Shown piece by piece: positions 16,806-25,319 of a stretch of DNA of 64,000 bases. How positions within the stretch are numbered: position 1 is the stretch's first letter; each line of letters opens with the position of its first letter. Source of the DNA: Oceanicaulis alexandrii DSM 11625 (lineage in GTDB: Bacteria > Pseudomonadota > Alphaproteobacteria > Caulobacterales > Maricaulaceae); the NCBI RefSeq assembly GCF_000420265.1, contig NZ_ATUP01000001.1, positions 2,480,001 through 2,544,000 on the forward strand, in the 5' to 3' direction. The position numbers and the translations under genes were made by a program. The notes beneath the pieces are model-generated. The model had not been told where the DNA came from. It was given only the letters and a program-made list of their open reading frames with translations, and made no database searches.

Positions 16806-18203
16806 GTGAGCGATAATTTTGATCCCGCGGCGCAAGCCGTCACAGATCACGCCATTGCGATGGGCGTGGCGGCGGGCCGGGGATCAACACGTCGCAAGCC
16901 CTCGCGCCCGGCCGTTCTGCGGGCGGATACGCCTGAAGGCGTCTGCGCCAATTGCGAGACCAAGCTCGAAGGCCCGGTCTGCCATATGTGCGGGCAGGTG
17001 GATGATGAATACCATCGTCCCGTCCATGGCCTGTTTTCAGAAGTCATCGAAGGGTTGTTCGCGCTGGACGGGCGGGTGGCCCGCACCCTTCCGGCCCTCT
17101 TGCTGTTTCCGGGACGCGTCACGCGCGCCTTCCTGAAGGGCAAGCGGATGCGGTATATGCCGCCTTTCCGCCTCTACATCATCGCGTCGCTGTTGTTCTT
17201 CTTGCTGGTTCCGCTTAGCGGCAATCTCGGCGGCATGGCCAACGACATGCAGGACGGCTGGGGCAATTACCAACCCGATGGCATCGACCTGTCCGCGGCT
17301 CGTCTGGAGATCGAGGAGCAGGTCGCTTCCGGGACCATGACCGAAGAGGACGCCGAGTACGCTCTGCAGGCTCTGGAACGCATTGGCTTCACCACCGGGC
17401 GTGAGTCCGAGTCGCAAAACACGCTGGTCACAGATACCGATTCCGGTGCGGTCTTTCACCTGACGCCTCTGGGCCCGAAAAGGCTTCAAGGATCAGAGGC
17501 GGCGATCAATCCTGACAAGGTCGCCGCAGCAGACTTCAGCTTGCCGGTCGCCGAGGCGCCTGAGACGGGCGTCGCGGACAAGCTGGAAGCGCCCGTTGCC
17601 GAGACAAGCGTCGCCAATCCATTTCTAACCGGAGTTATAGCGACGCCGGATGGCGAGACCTCGGACTTTGGTCCCTTACAGGGGAATGTCTCGGGGAATA
17701 ATATTCGTCAGTTCTTTGCGCCTGAGGATTTCGGCGAGCCTGCGCCGCAAACGATCTGGCCGTTGCAGATGCGTCGCTATCTGGGGGAGCGGTTCGCTCA
17801 TGTGGCGGACGATCCGGGCGATTGGCTGGAATCGGCGGCGGACTGGGTCCCGCGGGTCATGTTCGCCATGGTGCCGGTCTACGCCTTGCTGCTGGGCCTG
17901 GTCTATGTGTGGCGGCGCGGCTTTTATCTCTATGACCATATGATCGTCTCGCTGCATTTTCACGCGGCGTTGTTTCTGTCCATGGCGATCCTGAGCAAGG
18001 CGAGCCTGCTGATCGGCGCGGGTTGGGCGACCCTGGCGATGATCGTCTATTCCAACGTCTATCTCTACAAGCTGCATCGCAAGGTCTACGAGCGCGGCCG
18101 GTTCCAGTCCGTCGTGCGCACGCTGACCCTGAGCGTGCTTTACGGCTTCGTGCTGATGCTGGGCCTGTTCGCCGTCTTCCTGCTCGGCGCGGTTATCGGC
18201 TAG
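16806..18203 (+). CDS. DUF3667 family membrane protein with zinc ribbon
   Basis: 465 residues with a GTG start at 16806. A zinc-ribbon CANCETKLEGPVCHMCGQ (C-x2-C-x9-C-x2-C) near residue 47 is the DUF3667 hallmark, followed by VIEGLFALDGRVARTLPALLLFPGRVTRAFLKGKRMRYMPPFRLYIIASLLFFLL. A long acidic soluble insert (about residues 145-330) precedes three or four C-terminal transmembrane helices. The function of the family is unknown. It follows oppA by 22 bp and may be co-transcribed. It overlaps convergent sppA by 4 bp. Confidence 0.8.
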   Translation: MSDNFDPAAQAVTDHAIAMGVAAGRGSTRRKPSRPAVLRADTPEGVCANCETKLEGPVCHMCGQVDDEYHRPVHGLFSEVIEGLFALDGRVARTLPALLLFPGRVTRAFLKGKRMRYMPPFRLYIIASLLFFLLVPLSGNLGGMANDMQDGWGNYQPDGIDLSAARLEIEEQVASGTMTEEDAEYALQALERIGFTTGRESESQNTLVTDTDSGAVFHLTPLGPKRLQGSEAAINPDKVAAADFSLPVAEAPETGVADKLEAPVAETSVANPFLTGVIATPDGETSDFGPLQGNVSGNNIRQFFAPEDFGEPAPQTIWPLQMRRYLGERFAHVADDPGDWLESAADWVPRVMFAMVPVYALLLGLVYVWRRGFYLYDHMIVSLHFHAALFLSMAILSKASLLIGAGWATLAMIVYSNVYLYKLHRKVYERGRFQSVVRTLTLSVLYGFVLMLGLFAVFLLGAVIG

Positions 18204-19993
18204 CGCGGCTGTTCGGCAGGCGCCGTCAGATCTGCCCCTTCAGCGCGTAACCGCGCCTGCTGGCGCAACAGCGCCTGAGCTTCGGGCGTTTCCAGCAGCT
18301 GGTTCAGCACTTGCGCGCTGTGCACGGTGTCCAGGCTGACGCCGAACAGCGCCTGCAAAGCCTCAAGCCCTTCAGGACGCGCCGGGAAGCGCTGCAGCCG
18401 GATGCGCTGGCTGTCGCTCAGCCCCGCCATTGCGCGCGCCGAGGCGAGGGCGGCGTCAAACCCGCCCAGTTCGTCTACCAGGCCCAGCTCCAGCGCCTGC
18501 GCCCCCGTCCAGACCCGGCCACGCGCGATTTGCTGGATGCGCGCCAGCGGCAGATCGCGGCCTTCAGCGACCTTGAGGGTGAAATCCTCATACACGTCTT
18601 CGGCCAGGCGGGCGAAATCGGCGGCCTGCGTCTCGGTCCAGGGCTGCGCGGCTGACTGAGCCAGCGCATACTCGCCCCCCACATGAAGCGGATCAAGATT
18701 GAGCCCCAAACGGCCCAGAGCCTCATCGGCCACAAGCTTGCCGCCATACATCCCGATCGAACCGGTCAGGGTGGTGGCCTGGGCGATGATCCGGTCCGCG
18801 GGGGCGGCGATGTAATACCCGCCCGATGCTGCAGTCGCCCCCATCGAGGCGATGACGGGCTTGCCCGCCTGGCGCGCGCGCATCACCGCATCCCAGATCT
18901 GGTCGGAGGCGATGGCGGACCCGCCAGGCGAGTCGATGCGCAGGATGATGGCGCGAACGGCGCTGTCGCTGGCGGCGGCGTCGATGGCGTCCGCCAGCGT
19001 ATCGCCGCCGACAAGCGGGCCGCTGCCCAGTCCCGCCTCGGATGCGCCTGTGACGATGCCGCCCTGCGCTTCAACCAGGGCGATCACGGGGGCTTGTGAG
19101 GGAGGCGGGCTCACGGGCCCTTTATGATACAGGGCGATGTCCACGATCCGCGCATTCGGGCCGGCGCGGTCCAGCACGCTCTGACGGGCGGCGGCCACAT
19201 GGCCCAGTCGGTCGACCAGGCCCAGATCGAGCGCCTGCTCGGCAGAATAGGGGCCCGCCTCCACAAGCGCGCGCAACCGCTCCGGCTCGATGTCACGGGA
19301 CCGGGCGAGGGCGGCGAGCGCCGTGTCATGGATCGAGCCCAGCCAGCTTAATGTGGCCTCGCGATGGGCGTCGGTATAGCCGGTCCGGGTGAAGGTGTCG
19401 GCGGCGTTCTTGAATTCATGAAACTGGACAAATTGCGGCTGCACGCCGAACTGTTCGAACATTCCGCCCAGAAACAGGGTTTCAACGCTCAGGCCCACGG
19501 CCGTGAAGCTGGCGCTGTCCTGCATCCAGATCTCGTCCGCGCCGCCCACCGCGAAATACGGCAGCACAGAGCCGCCCTCGAACCCTTGCGCATGGGCGAT
19601 GACGGGTTTGCCGGCGTCAGAGATGCGAGCCAGAAGGGTGTGAATCTGTTCCGCCTGTGCGGCGGGCAGGCTGAGGGTGTTGGCGCGCACGAAGACGGCG
19701 GCCACGCGCGAATCCGTGCGGGCGCGCTCCAGCGCCTGCGACAATTCTACGATGGACAGCGGTTCGGCGAAGGCGAAGGGCGAGGCGGAGGGCTGGTCCA
19801 GGCGCGGTGTTCTGAGATCCAGCTCCAGCACCATGGCGTTGCCTGTCAGAGGCGGCGCGTCTGAGCGCGCCGCGGTCTCCAGAGCCGCGCCGATCAGTCC
19901 GCCGATCAGGAAGATCACGAACACGATGCAGAGAATCGCACCAGCGATCACGCCGGCGATGGACCCGAAAAATGTCAGCCAGAATTGTTTCAT
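18200..19993 (-). CDS. sppA: Signal peptide peptidase SppA, 67 kDa type
   Basis: 597 residues, the double-domain form. An N-terminal membrane anchor (ITG-type glycine-rich helix, residues 8-35) is followed by two crotonase-like S49 domains. The general-base Lys lies in the first domain (QFHEFKNAADTFTRTGYTDAHREA), and the nucleophile Ser in the second (ASMGATAASGGYYIAAPADRIIA). This matches the Ser/Lys dyad of E. coli SppA. It degrades cleaved signal peptides in the inner membrane. Confidence 0.92.
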   Translation of the reverse strand: MKQFWLTFFGSIAGVIAGAILCIVFVIFLIGGLIGAALETAARSDAPPLTGNAMVLELDLRTPRLDQPSASPFAFAEPLSIVELSQALERARTDSRVAAVFVRANTLSLPAAQAEQIHTLLARISDAGKPVIAHAQGFEGGSVLPYFAVGGADEIWMQDSASFTAVGLSVETLFLGGMFEQFGVQPQFVQFHEFKNAADTFTRTGYTDAHREATLSWLGSIHDTALAALARSRDIEPERLRALVEAGPYSAEQALDLGLVDRLGHVAAARQSVLDRAGPNARIVDIALYHKGPVSPPPSQAPVIALVEAQGGIVTGASEAGLGSGPLVGGDTLADAIDAAASDSAVRAIILRIDSPGGSAIASDQIWDAVMRARQAGKPVIASMGATAASGGYYIAAPADRIIAQATTLTGSIGMYGGKLVADEALGRLGLNLDPLHVGGEYALAQSAAQPWTETQAADFARLAEDVYEDFTLKVAEGRDLPLARIQQIARGRVWTGAQALELGLVDELGGFDAALASARAMAGLSDSQRIRLQRFPARPEGLEALQALFGVSLDTVHSAQVLNQLLETPEAQALLRQQARLRAEGADLTAPAEQPR

Positions 19994-20148
19994 ACGCTTC
20001 GCGCGACGTCGCCGCGCACCCCCTTGAACCCTAACAATGTCTTAAGGGGCGCGGCGTGGCGGGTCGATATCTGGTTGTCTGGCGGCTGGCGGTTCGCGCA
20101 TGAGTGTGGCGCGGAAGCGACTCGGATGGCGTTCCGACCAACAAAAAC

Positions 20149-20170
20149 GCGCCTTCCGGAAGGAGGGCGC
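20149..20170 (-). terminator. Terminator downstream of tRNA-Pro
   Basis: A 9-bp stem (GCGCCTTCC against GGAGGGCGC, one wobble) with a GGAA loop, followed on the minus strand by GTTTTTGT. It lies 30 bp downstream of the tRNA-Pro gene on the same strand. Confidence 0.6.
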
Positions 20171-20199
20171 GCATGTCCTGTAAACAGGGCGGGAATAAC

Positions 20200-20276
20200 T
20201 GGTCGGAGTAGCAGGATTTGAACCTGCGACCCCTGCCTCCCGAAGACAGTGCTCTACCAGGCTGAGCTATACTCCG
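20200..20276 (-). tRNA. tRNA-Pro (anticodon CGG)
   Basis: A complete 77-nt cloverleaf on the minus strand: acceptor stem CGGAGTA/TACTCCG, D arm with AGCCTGGTAGA, anticodon stem CTGTC/GGCAG around loop TTCGGGA (anticodon CGG), T arm GCAGGTTCAAATCCTGC, discriminator A and an encoded CCA end. Confidence 0.96.
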
Positions 20277-20427
20277 AACCGAGGGCGGGCTTATAGACCG
20301 AAGGCGTTGAAAAAGGCAATGACATCTTCACAGCTGGAATGCAGCTGACGAAAGTGCAGCACAGGGCGTTGCATCCTGCGTCGGGCCGGGCTAATTACCG
20401 CGGCCCGTGACCAAGTGGTCACCCGGT

Positions 20428-20502
<75 letters not shown>

Positions 20503-21068
20503 TACTTTTCAGATCAGATATGTAAGTATAACACGCTGTTTCAGCGTGAAACGGCGTGGCCTTGGCGCCACGTGCGCTCTGTTAACGTCTCTATCTCGAT
20601 CAATTGCAGTTAATCGCAAAAGCTTTTCAGTCGCGTCATCGCGTCTGGAGCGCGAGGCGGAGCTGACGCTAAATCACCCTTGATTCACAGGGTATTTCTG
20701 ACGATGCGGTAATGTCTGGCGTCGTCGTAAAACGATGATGCTTCGTCTTTAGAAAGCTCAACACCATCGGCCCGAGGCGGGCGCGGTCGTGTTTGAGCGG
20801 TTGATCGGCGAACTCAGCCGGTGCTAGCGTTCATCCAAACTATAGAGACGGCGGACCACGCCGCGTAACAAGCGGAGGGCGACATCGCTGATGTCGGTCT
20901 CGTTTACTTATTATTGGCCCTTGGCGATCAAGGGTCATCGCGCGGTGCGCCGCGGTATTTGTGTTTTTGGGGGGCCGATACCGTCGCGGAGACGATCGGT
21001 GCACCGATAAAGCGAGGGAAACGGAGCGCGCAGTCATTGTGATCGCGCCGGCTACTGTGAGGCAAAAT
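20503..21068 (+). other. Intergenic leader of the TonB operon
   Basis: 566 bp without a convincing gene. It holds a short hairpin just after the tRNA, a -10-like TATTAT at 20909-20914, an interrupted palindrome at 20915-20937, and the TGTGAGG ribosome site (about 21056-21062) of the DUF3450 gene. No Fur-box-like sequence or known riboswitch was recognised. Confidence 0.5.
20915..20937. promoter_or_regulatory. Candidate operator upstream of the TonB operon
   Basis: An interrupted palindrome with 6-bp perfect arms CCCTTG-N5-CAAGGG and further outer matches (TG...CA). It directly follows a TATTAT -10-like element, so it would overlap the transcription start, a classic repressor position. The regulator is unknown. 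Confidence 0.4.
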
Positions 21069-21836
21069 ATGTCCATGACGTTCAAAGGAATCCGCACGAC
21101 GCTTGCGGCGAGCGCCGCCGCGCTCGTCGTTGCGGGCGCTGCGCATGCGCAGCTCGACCGGGCGCTTGAAGTGGCGCGTCAGTCCACTCAGGAAGGCGCT
21201 CGCGCTCAAGATCAGATCAACGATCTGGCGGACGCCGCCGACAACGCGGAACGCGAATACCTGGCGGTTCGCGAACAGATCGAATCCCAGCGCGTCTTCA
21301 TCGCGCAACAGAACGTGTTCCTGCGCTCGCAGGAAAACGAGCTGACCGGTCTGCAAAGCCAACTCGAGCGTGTGGGCAACATCGAACGCGATCTCGCGCC
21401 GATGATGCTGGAAATGTTCAACGCGCTGGAAGACTTCATCGCGGCCGACATGCCGTTCCGCATCGATCAGCGCACCCAGCGTCTGGACAATATTCGTGAA
21501 GTTCTGGGCGAGGCGGCTGTCTCCCCGGCTGAGAAATATCGTCTGCTGCTGAACGCCTTCGAGATTGAATCTTCCTACGGTCGTTCGCTGAACGCCTATT
21601 CGGAAGAAGTTCTGGTCGACGGCGTTCCCCAGGAAGCCAACATCCTGCAGATCGGCCGCGTGGCTCTGATCCGTCAGATTGGCGGCGATCTGGCCATCAT
21701 GACGCACGACAACCAGACCTGGCGTCCGGTTCCGTCGTCCATGTCGTCCAACGTTCAGCGCGCCTTCCGGATCGCGAACGAAGTGACCACCCCGGAAGTG
21801 TTCGAGGCCCCGCTGCCGGGCCCGACCGCGGGTTAA
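21069..21836 (+). CDS. DUF3450 protein of TonB/TtpC system, periplasmic
   Basis: 255 residues from the ATG at 21069 with TGTGAGG upstream. A signal peptide ends at GAAHA before QLDRAL. Residues 30-110 form a long coiled coil (DQINDLADAADNAEREYLAVREQIESQ...ENELTGLQSQLERV). The rest matches DUF3450: FNALEDFIAADMPFRIDQRTQRLDNIREVLGEAAVSPAEKYRLLLNAFEIESSYG. In Vibrio and Shewanella, DUF3450 genes precede ttpC-exbB-exbD-tonB. Role: periplasmic accessory of TonB energy transduction. It heads a seven-gene operon. Confidence 0.85.
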   Translation: MSMTFKGIRTTLAASAAALVVAGAAHAQLDRALEVARQSTQEGARAQDQINDLADAADNAEREYLAVREQIESQRVFIAQQNVFLRSQENELTGLQSQLERVGNIERDLAPMMLEMFNALEDFIAADMPFRIDQRTQRLDNIREVLGEAAVSPAEKYRLLLNAFEIESSYGRSLNAYSEEVLVDGVPQEANILQIGRVALIRQIGGDLAIMTHDNQTWRPVPSSMSSNVQRAFRIANEVTTPEVFEAPLPGPTAG

Positions 21837-21858
21837 TGTGAGACGGGAGAGCAAAACA

Positions 21859-23256
21859 ATGAAACGCATTCTTACCTCGATTGCGGCCGTCTCGCTGATC
21901 GCCGGTGCGGCGTCGGCTCCGGCCTTCGCACAAGCCGACCGCGAACCGGTCTCATCCATTTCCCAGCTGCTTGAGCGCGTCCGTCAGGACAGCCGCGACG
22001 CCGCTGCGGAAAATCAGCGTCGTCTGCAGGAGTTCCGCTCCGAGCGTGACCGTCAGTCCGCGCTGCTGAGCCAGGCCCGCAACGAACTGGCTTCCCTGGA
22101 AGCCCAGTCCGAGCGTCTGCAGGCTCAGTTTGACGCCAATGACCAGCAAATCGCCGAGCTCGACGCCGAGCTTCGCGAAGCGCAAGGCGCCTTCGGCGAG
22201 CTGTTCGGCGCCGCGCGTCAGACGGCTGGCGAATTCGGTTCGATCATCGAATCCTCCATGGTGTCCGCCCAGTATCCGGGCCGCGCTCAGCCTCTGCAGG
22301 AACTGGCCCAGAGCCGCACCCTGCCGGAGCGTTACGAGCTGGACGCCATCTGGCAGACCATGATCAACGAAATGGAAGGCCAGGCTGAAGTCACGACCTT
22401 CAACGCTCGCGTGCTGGGTCTGAACGAAGGCAACCCGGTCCCCGTGACCCGCGTCGGTCCGTTCATCGCCATGGCGAATGACGGCGGCCCGCTCTTCGTG
22501 CAGTGGACCTCTGACGAGAACAACGCGGCAGCCGGCTATCGTCTGGCGAACCTGGAGCGTCAGCCCCCGGCCCGTCTGCTGAGCGCTGCCTCCAACCTGA
22601 TCAACGCCGAGCCGGGCGAAATCGTCTCCGGTCCGGTCGATCCGTCCCGTGGCGGTCTGCTGCGCATCTATCGTGACGTGCCGAGCCTGTCCGAGCGCTT
22701 TGAACAAGGCGGCATCGTTGCGAAAATCATCGCAGCTCTGCTGATCTTCTCGGCGGCCTTTGGTCTGTTCCGTCTGGTGAGCCTGCTGCTGGTGAACTCG
22801 GCGATCAACGCTCAGAAGCGTCGTTCGACCGCATCCAGCTCCAACCCGCTGGGCCGCGTGATGCTGGCCTATGAGGAAGTGAAAAACCGTCCGACCGAAA
22901 CCATCGAACTGAAGATCGACGAAGCCATTCTTCGCGAAACTCCGAAGTTCGAGTTTGGTCTGAACTTCCTGAAGCTGGCGGCTGGCGTCGCTCCGCTGCT
23001 CGGCCTGCTGGGCACTGTGACCGGCATGATCCGGACCTTCACCCAAATCACGCTCTTCGGCACCGGCGACCCGACCATCATGGCAGGCGGTATTTCCGAA
23101 GCCCTGGTGACGACGGTGTCCGGTCTGATCGCGGCGATCCCGCTCTTGTTCATCCACTCGTTCGCTGCAAGCTTCGCGCGCGGCGCCCAGAGTGCTCTGG
23201 AAGAACAAGCGGCAGGCATCATCGCCCGTCACGCCGAAGAGAAATCCGCAGGTTAA
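21859..23256 (+). CDS. TtpC-like long MotA/TolQ/ExbB family protein
   Basis: 465 residues from the ATG at 21859. Unlike ordinary ExbB it has a cleavable signal peptide (SAPAFAQ) and a long periplasmic part with a coiled coil (about 40-110) and a beta-rich segment. The MotA/TolQ/ExbB core lies in the last 180 residues: EFGLNFLKLAAGVAPLLGLLGTVTGMIRTFTQITLFGTGDPTIMAGGISEALVTTVSGLIAAIPLLFIHSF. This is the architecture of TtpC, required in Vibrio for TonB2 function. It is followed after 12 bp by a normal ExbB. Confidence 0.85.
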   Translation: MKRILTSIAAVSLIAGAASAPAFAQADREPVSSISQLLERVRQDSRDAAAENQRRLQEFRSERDRQSALLSQARNELASLEAQSERLQAQFDANDQQIAELDAELREAQGAFGELFGAARQTAGEFGSIIESSMVSAQYPGRAQPLQELAQSRTLPERYELDAIWQTMINEMEGQAEVTTFNARVLGLNEGNPVPVTRVGPFIAMANDGGPLFVQWTSDENNAAAGYRLANLERQPPARLLSAASNLINAEPGEIVSGPVDPSRGGLLRIYRDVPSLSERFEQGGIVAKIIAALLIFSAAFGLFRLVSLLLVNSAINAQKRRSTASSSNPLGRVMLAYEEVKNRPTETIELKIDEAILRETPKFEFGLNFLKLAAGVAPLLGLLGTVTGMIRTFTQITLFGTGDPTIMAGGISEALVTTVSGLIAAIPLLFIHSFAASFARGAQSALEEQAAGIIARHAEEKSAG

Positions 23257-23268
23257 GGAAACAGACCT

Positions 23269-23790
23269 ATGGATATCTCAGGCGCCCTCACAGGTCTCCA
23301 GGAATTCCTGGAACGCGGTGGTCCGATCCTGACCTGGATCATGGCCCTGACCTTCGTGATGTGGGCGTTCATCCTGGAACGCATGGCGTATTTCGGTTTC
23401 GCGCACAAAGGTGCGGCGGACCGGGCGCGGCAGGAGTGGGGCGCACGTAGCGACCACCACACCTGGAACGCTCACGCCATCCGGGATCAGCTCATTAGCG
23501 AAGTGAAGGCCAAGGCCGACCAGAATGTGGAACTGATCAAGACGCTTGTCGCGGTCGCTCCTCTCTTTGGTCTGCTGGGCACAGTGACCGGGATGATCTC
23601 GGTGTTCGACGTCATGTCGATCTCCGGTTCGTCCGATGCTCGCGCCATGTCGGCGGGGGTGGCTCGCGCCACCATCCCGACCATGGCGGGCATGGTCGCT
23701 TCCTTGTCCGGACTGCTTTTCTCCAACCAGATCGAGCGCATGGCCAAACAGAAGGTCCATGAACTCGCAGACGAGCTGGAGGTGGACTAG
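23269..23790 (+). CDS. exbB: ExbB-like proton channel subunit
   Basis: 173 residues, the short form. A first helix (ILTWIMALTFVMWAFILERM) is followed by the family core TLVAVAPLFGLLGTVTGMISVFDVMSISGSSDARAMSAGVARATIPTMAGMVASLSGLLFSNQIERMA. It forms the inner-membrane pentameric proton channel that, with ExbD, energises TonB. The next gene (exbD) starts 3 bp after its stop. Confidence 0.92.
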   Translation: MDISGALTGLQEFLERGGPILTWIMALTFVMWAFILERMAYFGFAHKGAADRARQEWGARSDHHTWNAHAIRDQLISEVKAKADQNVELIKTLVAVAPLFGLLGTVTGMISVFDVMSISGSSDARAMSAGVARATIPTMAGMVASLSGLLFSNQIERMAKQKVHELADELEVD

Positions 23791-23793
23791 GCC

Positions 23794-24204
23794 ATGCGTA
23801 GAAAAGTCAAACGCGGAAGCGATAACGCTGACGTCGATATGACGCCGATGCTGGATATCGTCTTCATCCTGCTCATCTTCTTCATCGTCACGGCGACCTT
23901 CCTGCAGGAGCAGGGGATTGATATGCGTCCCCCGCCCCCGTCGGATAATCAGGACACCGAGCCGAACCCGGTTATTCTGGTCCAGGTGAACGACCGCAAT
24001 CAGGTCTTCGTCAACCAGGATCCCACCAGTGAACTTCGTGTGCTGGCGGCAGTGTCGCGCATTCGGGCCGAACAGCCTGATTCCGCGGTGCTGATCGAAG
24101 TGGCCGACGAAGCCCGGCACGGCACGATCGTCCTGATCTGGGATGAGATGAAGGCGAACAGCATTCCCGTTTCAATCACTCGCGCCGAAGGCGGCGAGGG
24201 ATAA
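23794..24204 (+). CDS. exbD: ExbD/TolR-like subunit 1
   Basis: 136 residues. A single N-terminal helix carries the proton-binding Asp motif VDMTPMLDIVFILLIFFIVTATF. The periplasmic domain (NPVILVQVNDRNQVFVNQ...EQPDSAVLIEVADEARHGTIVLIWDEMKANSIPVSITR) is complete. It is the first of two consecutive ExbD genes; the two differ clearly in the linker and periplasmic domain, so they are old paralogs rather than a recent duplication. Confidence 0.92.
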   Translation: MRRKVKRGSDNADVDMTPMLDIVFILLIFFIVTATFLQEQGIDMRPPPPSDNQDTEPNPVILVQVNDRNQVFVNQDPTSELRVLAAVSRIRAEQPDSAVLIEVADEARHGTIVLIWDEMKANSIPVSITRAEGGEG

Positions 24205-24228
24205 CGGACCGGGAGAGGAGACAAGCCA

Positions 24229-24633
24229 ATGGCTCGCCGACAAAGCCGCGTGCTGCAAGATGACGAAGAAGTCCAGCTGGACATGACGCCGATGCTCGAC
24301 GTCGTGTTCATCCTGCTCATCTTCTTCATTGTGACAGCCGTGTTCGTTAAGGAGCCGGGCGTCGAGATCCTGCGACCTGAAACCCAAATTCAGGACCGTG
24401 AGAAACCGACCCTGCTCGTGGCCGTGACGGCCAATGACGAAATCTATGTGGACGGAAATGTTTACGAGCTCGCGCAGCTTCGTAACGCGTTCGAACAGCT
24501 CCGGGAGGAGAACCCCCGCGCCGAAGCCATGATCCAGGGTGATAGTGGTGCGCCGGCGGGGACGGTTCTCGATGTCCAGGAATTGCTGATGGACATGGAC
24601 ATTCCCGTCAAAATCTCAACCGAGGAAGGATAG
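24229..24633 (+). CDS. exbD: ExbD/TolR-like subunit 2
   Basis: 134 residues, with the same helix and proton-binding Asp (LDMTPMLDVVFILLIFFIVTAVF). The periplasmic domain is REKPTLLVAVTANDEIYVDGNVYELAQLRNAFEQLREENPRAEAMIQGDSGAPAGTVLDVQELLMDMDIPVKIS. With the first ExbD it could make an ExbD heterodimer inside the ExbB pentamer (inference). A GGGAGAGGAG ribosome site lies upstream. Confidence 0.92.
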   Translation: MARRQSRVLQDDEEVQLDMTPMLDVVFILLIFFIVTAVFVKEPGVEILRPETQIQDREKPTLLVAVTANDEIYVDGNVYELAQLRNAFEQLREENPRAEAMIQGDSGAPAGTVLDVQELLMDMDIPVKISTEEG

Positions 24634-24642
24634 GGGGACGCG

Positions 24643-25260
24643 ATGGCTAGTATAATCCGTCTTCTCGTCGGCGTACCCATCGCCGCCGTGATCACCTTCC
24701 TGCTGTTCATGCTGATGCAGCGCCTGATCCTGACTGACGAAGTCGAGCTGGAACCGGCGCGGGATGAACTGGCGATCTCTATTTCCGAGGAAGTGGAAGA
24801 TCTTTCAGTCCGTCAGCGTGAAGTCACCATGGATGACGTGAACGAGGTCGAACCTCCGCCCCCGCCGCCCCAGATCGAGCGGCAAGTGGCTGAGGCTCCG
24901 GCTGAGGACATGAACACCATCGCTGGTGAGATTCCTGAGTTTGACGCGCCGGATCTGGGCAGCGGGGATGTCAGCTTTGACGTTTCCGACCGTGACGCCC
25001 AGCCGATGGTGCGCATCCCGCCGCAATATCCGCCCCGGGCGGCTGAGCGCGGCGTGGAAGGCAGCTGCCTGATGCAGTTTGACGTGACGCCGGATGGGAC
25101 GCCGACGAACATTGTGGCGCTGGATTGCACCAGCTCCCTGTTTGAACGCTCCAGCATCCGGGCCGTGGAACGCTGGCGGTATGAACCCAGGATCGAAAAC
25201 GGCAACGCGGTCTGGCGTCGGGGCGTGCAAACGTCTCTCGACTACCAGCTGGCTGACTAG
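24643..25260 (+). CDS. tonB: Energy transducer TonB
   Basis: 205 residues. An N-terminal membrane anchor (VPIAAVITFLLFMLMQRLIL), a short Glu/Pro periplasmic linker (NEVEPPPPPPQIERQ), and a complete TonB C-terminal domain: MVRIPPQYPPRAAERGVEGSCLMQFDVTPDGTPTNIVALDCTSSLFERSSIRAVERWRYEP. The linker is much shorter than in E. coli TonB, as in TonB2-type proteins of TtpC systems. It couples the proton motive force to outer-membrane receptors; no receptor gene lies in this window. Confidence 0.93.
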   Translation: MASIIRLLVGVPIAAVITFLLFMLMQRLILTDEVELEPARDELAISISEEVEDLSVRQREVTMDDVNEVEPPPPPPQIERQVAEAPAEDMNTIAGEIPEFDAPDLGSGDVSFDVSDRDAQPMVRIPPQYPPRAAERGVEGSCLMQFDVTPDGTPTNIVALDCTSSLFERSSIRAVERWRYEPRIENGNAVWRRGVQTSLDYQLAD

Positions 25261-25276
25261 GCAGTGCGGCGCTTCT

Positions 25277-25292
25277 CGCTCATGCGTGAGCG
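25277..25292 (+). other. Hairpin between tonB and the TPR gene
   Basis: CGCTCA-TGCG-TGAGCG is a perfect 6-bp stem with a tetraloop, extended by imperfect pairing (GCGC arms at 25270 and 25297). It lies in the only sizeable gap of the operon (59 bp) and has no T-run, so RNA processing or differential expression is more likely than termination. Confidence 0.35.
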
Positions 25293-25319
25293 GGCAGCGC
25301 CCACACCGGGAGAGTGACA

